A stretch of 64,000 bases of DNA from Microvirga sp. 17 mud 1-3 (lineage in GTDB: Bacteria; Pseudomonadota; Alphaproteobacteria; Rhizobiales; Beijerinckiaceae), in contig NZ_CP029481.1 of NCBI RefSeq assembly GCF_003151255.1, positions 310,001-374,000 on the forward strand, written 5' to 3'. The notes under the pieces are model-generated. The model did no database searches and was not told where the DNA came from. It saw only the letters and a list, made by a program, of their open reading frames with translations. Shown piece by piece: positions 60,398-64,000 of this stretch. A program made the translations under genes and the position numbers. Position 1 is the stretch's first letter, and every line of letters starts with the position of its first letter.

Positions 60398-61288
60398 TCA
60401 GGACGGTATGAGCCCCGCCGTGCCCGCGAGATGCCGGAGCTTCTCGGGGTTGCGCACGATGTAGACGGCCGTGATCAGGCCGTCCTCGATCTGCAGGGCG
60501 AGGCTCTGCGGCAGGCCGTCCTTCTCCAGGGTGACCACGCCCGGCAGGCCGCTGATCGGGCCGCGATAAAGAACGGGCGGGGTCTCGTAGTGCATCTTGC
60601 GGGCAAAGCCCGCGAAGAAGCGGGAGACCCGGTCGGAGCCGAACAGGGGGTTGCGGGCTGCGTTCCGAATTCCGCCGCCATCCGTGTAGGTAATGACGTT
60701 CTCGGCAAGGAGCGACCGGAGCGTCGCGAGATCGCCGGTCCGCGATGCCGTGAAGAAGGCGTCCGCCATCCGCTGGCCCTCATCGGCCGAAACCGAGAAG
60801 CGCGGGCGCGCCTCGCGCACGTGCTTGCGGGCCCGTGCGGCGAGCTGCCGGCAGGCCGCGGGATCCCGGTCGAGGGTCGTGGCGATCTCGTCGAAGCCCA
60901 TGCCGAACACGTCGTGCAGCAGGAACGAGGCGCGCTCGAGGGGCGAGAGCCTCTCGAGCGCCAGCATGAGGGTGAGCGACAGATCCTCGTCGGCGTCGCC
61001 GTCGAAGGCCTGCTCGACCACCGGCTCGGGGAGCCAGGGGCCGATATAGGTTTCCCGCCGCACCCGGGCCGATTTCAGATGGTCGAGGCACAGGCGGCTG
61101 ACCATGCGCGACAGGAAGGCGGCGGGCTCCCGCACCGCCGCCCTGTCCGTCCCATGCCAGCGCAGATACGCCTCCTGGACGATATCCTCCGCCTCGGACA
61201 TGGAGCCGAGCATCCGGTAGGCGAGGCGGGTCAGCCGTCGCCTTTCCGGCTCGAACAGCGCCGCCGCCTCGCCGTCATGCGGCGACAC
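60398..61288 (-). CDS. ECF41-type RNA polymerase sigma factor
   Basis: A 296-residue sigma factor with a C-terminal SnoaL-like extension. Region 2 is LTRLAYRMLGSMSEAEDIVQEAYLRW and region 4 is LSPLERASFLLHDVFGMGFDEIATTLDRD. The linker WLPEP, the DGGG segment (YTDGGGIRNAARNP) and NPEKL in the tail are the ECF41 marks, though DGGG is followed by I rather than K/R. It begins inside the end of the AhpD-like gene (14-bp overlap), so both come from the ECF41 promoter at 61775-61801, a positive loop. The extension is thought to control activity. Confidence 0.92.
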   Translation of the reverse strand: MSPHDGEAAALFEPERRRLTRLAYRMLGSMSEAEDIVQEAYLRWHGTDRAAVREPAAFLSRMVSRLCLDHLKSARVRRETYIGPWLPEPVVEQAFDGDADEDLSLTLMLALERLSPLERASFLLHDVFGMGFDEIATTLDRDPAACRQLAARARKHVREARPRFSVSADEGQRMADAFFTASRTGDLATLRSLLAENVITYTDGGGIRNAARNPLFGSDRVSRFFAGFARKMHYETPPVLYRGPISGLPGVVTLEKDGLPQSLALQIEDGLITAVYIVRNPEKLRHLAGTAGLIPS

Positions 61289-61736
61289 GGCTCGCCCCGA
61301 CCGGGTGAATGGCTCGGAAGCCGACGGAGAGCCGGTTCCAGGCGTTGATGGTCACGATCAGAAGGCTGAGCTTCGCCTGCTCCTCCGGCGAGAAATGGGC
61401 CGCGAGCAGGTCGTAATCCTCGTCCGGCGCCCCGGTCTCAGCGATCAGCGTCAGGGATTCGGTCCAGGCCAGGGCCGCCCGCTCGCGATCCGTATAGAGC
61501 GGCGATTCCCGCCAGGCATCGAGCAGGTAGATCCGCTCCTCGGTCTCGCCGTGGGCGCGCGCATCGCGGGTGTGCATGTGGATGCAATAGGCACAGCCGT
61601 TGATCTGCGAGGCCCGGACCTTCACGAGTTCGATCAGGCTCTGCTCCAGGCCGCTGTTGCGCGCCTGGTGCTCCAGAGCGAGCATCGCCTTCATGGTTTC
61701 CGGGCTGGCCGCAGAAAAATCCAAACGGGGTTTCAT
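61275..61736 (-). CDS. AhpD-like/carboxymuconolactone decarboxylase domain protein
   Basis: A 153-residue protein with the AhpD core CAYCIHMH (C48, C51, H55) and an acidic residue upstream. It begins [25 protein letters not shown] ends 9 nt before ATG 61736; an ATG three codons earlier is too near the site. Such proteins detoxify peroxides or act as disulfide reductases. Genes of this class are the usual target and neighbour of ECF41 sigma factors, as seen here with the sigma gene overlapping its end. Confidence 0.92.
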   Translation of the reverse strand: MKPRLDFSAASPETMKAMLALEHQARNSGLEQSLIELVKVRASQINGCAYCIHMHTRDARAHGETEERIYLLDAWRESPLYTDRERAALAWTESLTLIAETGAPDEDYDLLAAHFSPEEQAKLSLLIVTINAWNRLSVGFRAIHPVGASRVAA

Positions 61737-61774
61737 CGTCGTCATCTCCTTGAAAATCCTGGTGACGAACGAAA

Positions 61775-61801
61775 GACGAGGCGGGCCCCCCGAATGTGAC
61801 A
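61775..61801 (-). promoter_or_regulatory. ECF41-type promoter
   Basis: On the minus strand TGTCACA (61801-61795) and CGTC (61778-61775) are separated by exactly 16 nt, the published ECF41 target pattern TGTCACA-N16-CGTC. It lies 39 nt before ATG 61736, so it would drive the AhpD-like gene and the overlapping sigma gene. Confidence 0.85.
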
Positions 61802-61818
61802 TCGGCGGTGAAAGTTTT

Positions 61819-62064
61819 TTAGAAATCCGTCGCGAGGCCCTTCACTTCCCAATCCTCGTAGCGGACCGGCTCCAGCCCGCCGCGCCCGCGATGCTCCTTT
61901 GCCTTCGCGATTTCGGCCGCCTTCGCGTCGATCTGGCGGCGGCGCTCCTCGGCCTCGCGCAGCGCCCGCTCCGCGGCGGGCGAGAGAGTCTTGCCGGGGG
62001 CGGCGCCTGCGGGCGATCCGGCGCGGTCGGCCGGGACTTCGTTCGGGCTCGTGTGCGTGCTCAT
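61819..62064 (-). CDS. DUF1674 protein (SdhAF4-like)
   Basis: An 81-residue protein. The C-terminal [19 protein letters not shown] is the DUF1674 signature, seen in alphaproteobacteria and in mitochondrial SdhAF4, which assists flavinated SdhA during succinate dehydrogenase assembly. The N-terminal part is charged and variable. ATG 62064 gives the normal short length; longer frames run into the htpX region on the other strand. Upstream lies the divergent htpX gene. Confidence 0.85.
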   Translation of the reverse strand: MSTHTSPNEVPADRAGSPAGAAPGKTLSPAAERALREAEERRRQIDAKAAEIAKAKEHRGRGGLEPVRYEDWEVKGLATDF

Positions 62065-62250
62065 GACATCCTCATACCAGTTGCCGGGAGCGCCCGCGAG
62101 GCCTTGTGCCGCCGTGCAGGGCCGCATCCCGTGCAGACCGGATCCCATATGGACCGAAACTCTTGGGGGCGGCCCCGGTGCTCCCCACATAGCAACCTTG
62201 GAAGGGAATGCTTCGGGCGCTATGCGCTCATCGAGGACGTGGAGACTGCG

Positions 62251-63177
62251 ATGAACACCGTCAAGACCGGGATGCTGCTGGCGGCCCTCACGGCCCTGTT
62301 CGGGGTGGTCGGCTATCTGCTCGGCGGCGGCAGCGGCATGCTGATCGCGCTCGGGCTCGCCGTTGCGACGAACCTTTACGCGTACTGGAACTCGGACCGG
62401 CTGGCGCTCTCGGCCCATCACGCCGTGGAGGTGGACGAGCGCACGGCGCCGGATCTCGTGCGCATGGTGCGCGAGCTCGCCCAGCGCGCCGAACTCCCCA
62501 TGCCGCGGGTCTACGTGACCGAGAACCCGCAGCCGAACGCCTTCGCGACCGGGCGCAACCCCGAAAATGCTGCGGTGGCGGCCACCACGGGCCTCCTGAG
62601 CATGCTCTCGCCGAACGAGGTAGCGGGCGTGATCGCCCACGAACTCGCCCACATCAAGAATCGCGACACCCTGATCATGACCGTGAGCGCCACGGTGGCC
62701 GGCGCCATCGCGAGCCTTGCCCAGTTCGGCTTCCTGTTCGGCGGGCGGGGTGAGGACCGGCCGAGCCCGGTGACCATGCTGCTCATGGTTCTTGTCGCGC
62801 CCTTCGCGGCCATGATCCTGCAGATGGCCATCAGCCGCTCGCGGGAATATGACGCCGACCGTGCGGGCGCCCTGATCCTCGGGCAGCCGCTTGCCCTCGC
62901 ATCGGCACTGGCCAAGATCGCTGGCGGCGTGGCACATGTGCCCAACATGGACGCGGAGCGCCACCCGGCGACCGCGCCGCTCTTCATCGTCAATCCTCTC
63001 TCCGGACGCGGCATGGACAATCTCTTCTCGACGCATCCCGCGACCGAAAACCGGATCGCGGCCCTTCAGGCCCTGGCTCAGGAGATGGGCCCGGCGCCTG
63101 CCCCCGCCGGCAGCTTCACCCGCACGGCTCCGTCGAGCCCCTGGAACACGGGCGCGCGCCGGGGTCCGTGGGGATGA
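62251..63177 (+). CDS. htpX: Zinc metalloprotease HtpX
   Basis: A 308-residue inner-membrane M48 metalloprotease for quality control of membrane proteins. HELAH at 130-134 ([13 protein letters not shown]) holds the zinc, and [11 protein letters not shown] supplies the third ligand. Two N-terminal helices and two central helices anchor it. ATG 62251 is preferred over the long upstream frame. The C-terminal tail is Pro/Gly/Arg-rich. The next gene starts inside its stop (ATGA), so they are an operon. Confidence 0.95.
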   Translation: MNTVKTGMLLAALTALFGVVGYLLGGGSGMLIALGLAVATNLYAYWNSDRLALSAHHAVEVDERTAPDLVRMVRELAQRAELPMPRVYVTENPQPNAFATGRNPENAAVAATTGLLSMLSPNEVAGVIAHELAHIKNRDTLIMTVSATVAGAIASLAQFGFLFGGRGEDRPSPVTMLLMVLVAPFAAMILQMAISRSREYDADRAGALILGQPLALASALAKIAGGVAHVPNMDAERHPATAPLFIVNPLSGRGMDNLFSTHPATENRIAALQALAQEMGPAPAPAGSFTRTAPSSPWNTGARRGPWG

Positions 63178-64000
63178 GCACCGTGGATCGCAGCGAAACT
63201 CAGGCGGGCCTCGGCCCGCGCCGCCTGGCCTGGAACGCCGTTACCGAGTCCCTCAAGCGCCGGGTCCCCCTCGACGATGTGCTGGAGGAACTCTCTCCCG
63301 CCGAGGGCCTGTCCCCGCGGGACGAGGCCCTGGCGCGGGCCATCGCGGTCGTCACCTTCCGGCGTCTCGGCACCCTGGGCTGGGCCCTGCGCGAGCGGCT
63401 GACGAAGGGCACCCGCGACGAGCGCCTCCTCAACCTCCTGGCGATCGGCGCTGCGCAGATCCTGTTCCTCGACGTGCCGGATCACGCGGCTGTCGATACG
63501 GCGGTGCAGCTCGCCCAGGACGATTATCGGCTGAAACATGCGGGCGGGCTCGTCAATGCCGTGCTGCGGCGGGTCGCCCGCGAGCGCGAGGCCATCCTGG
63601 CCGTGCAGGATCCCTGGCTCGACACGCCCGGCTGGCTCGAAAGGCGCTGGAGCGCCCAATACGGCGAGGAGGTTGCGGCGCGCATCGCCATGGCGCACCG
63701 CTCGACCGCGTCGGTGGACCTGACGGTCAAGGACGATGCGCCCGCCTGGGCCGACCGGATGGACGGCCTCGTCCTGCCCACCGGCAGCGTGCGCCTGACC
63801 GAGCGCACGGCGATCCGCGACCTGCCGGGCTACGCGGAGGGAGCCTGGTGGGTGCAGGACGCCGCCGCCGCTCTGCCGGCCCGCCTTCTCGGTGCCCGGC
63901 CGGGCGAGCGCGTGGCCGATCTGTGCGCGGCTCCCGGCGGCAAGACCGCCCAGCTCGCCGCTGCGGGCGCAGACGTGCTGGCCGTCGACCGTTCGCCCCG
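63174..64000 (+). CDS. rsmB: 16S rRNA m5C methyltransferase RsmB-like, 3' truncated
   Basis: The frame is open from ATG 63174 to the end of the window, about 275 codons. It begins [20 protein letters not shown], and the first part resembles the NusB-like RNA-binding domain ([29 protein letters not shown]). The SAM motif [15 protein letters not shown] starts near residue 250. The catalytic cysteines lie beyond the window. It overlaps htpX by 4 nt. In relatives htpX-rsmB is conserved; the enzyme methylates C967 of 16S rRNA. Confidence 0.93.
   Translation, partial: MSTVDRSETQAGLGPRRLAWNAVTESLKRRVPLDDVLEELSPAEGLSPRDEALARAIAVVTFRRLGTLGWALRERLTKGTRDERLLNLLAIGAAQILFLDVPDHAAVDTAVQLAQDDYRLKHAGGLVNAVLRRVAREREAILAVQDPWLDTPGWLERRWSAQYGEEVAARIAMAHRSTASVDLTVKDDAPAWADRMDGLVLPTGSVRLTERTAIRDLPGYAEGAWWVQDAAAALPARLLGARPGERVADLCAAPGGKTAQLAAAGADVLAVDRSP

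Overview
The window is GC-rich chromosomal DNA of an alphaproteobacterium, most likely Hyphomicrobiales (Rhizobiales). The gene set resembles Methylobacteriaceae such as Microvirga or Methylobacterium, but the genus is an inference. The evidence is the rpsT-dnaA-dnaN-recF-gyrB replication cluster, an alphaproteobacterial DUF1674 protein, ubiE-ubiB-coaBC, and palindromic intergenic repeats of rhizobial type.

Region 1 (1-9.3 kb) is an accessory, defence-like island. It holds a large superfamily 1 helicase-nuclease (5' end outside the window, broken by a one-base frameshift), an Mrr-like nuclease, an uncharacterised protein with faint HEPN features, and a two-gene operon of a Gp37/Gp68-type three-Cys protein (DUF5131) with its partner TcmP. 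It ends in a tyrosine-recombinase relic just before gyrB.

Region 2 (9.7-27.9 kb) is core genome. It carries gyrB, a LysE exporter, a CPBP protease, recF, an ABM monooxygenase/P450 pair, dnaN, dnaA, a possible oriC, rpsT, TSUP, enoyl-CoA hydratase, DUF2189, mutM, ubiE, ubiB and coaBC.

Region 3 (27.95-45.5 kb) is a dense stress and low-oxygen island. It carries a beta-CASP ribonuclease-like protein, three P-type ATPases of three different classes, Hsp20, a stand-alone ABC membrane domain, two zinc alcohol dehydrogenases, two universal stress proteins, a c-type cytochrome, a cytochrome b561 and small conserved proteins. Two perfect FNR/FixK boxes (TTGAT-N4-ATCAA) and weaker ones lie in its intergenic gaps, so the genes are probably co-induced when oxygen falls.

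Region 4 (45.7-64 kb) returns mostly to housekeeping genes. It holds a gamma-type dut, an Rrf2 regulator with cysK, four tandem genes for small disordered hydrophilic proteins, an MFS exporter, typA, DUF1232, rpsA, an MHS-type transporter, a DsbA-like isomerase, argG (frameshifted), a cyclopropane-fatty-acid synthase, an ECF41 sigma factor with its AhpD-like partner behind an exact ECF41 promoter, a DUF1674 protein, htpX and a 5' part of rsmB.

Two genes (helicase and argG) each appear to have lost one G in a G/C run. That pattern can be real mutation or residual consensus error. No tRNA, rRNA, CRISPR array or intact insertion sequence was recognised.
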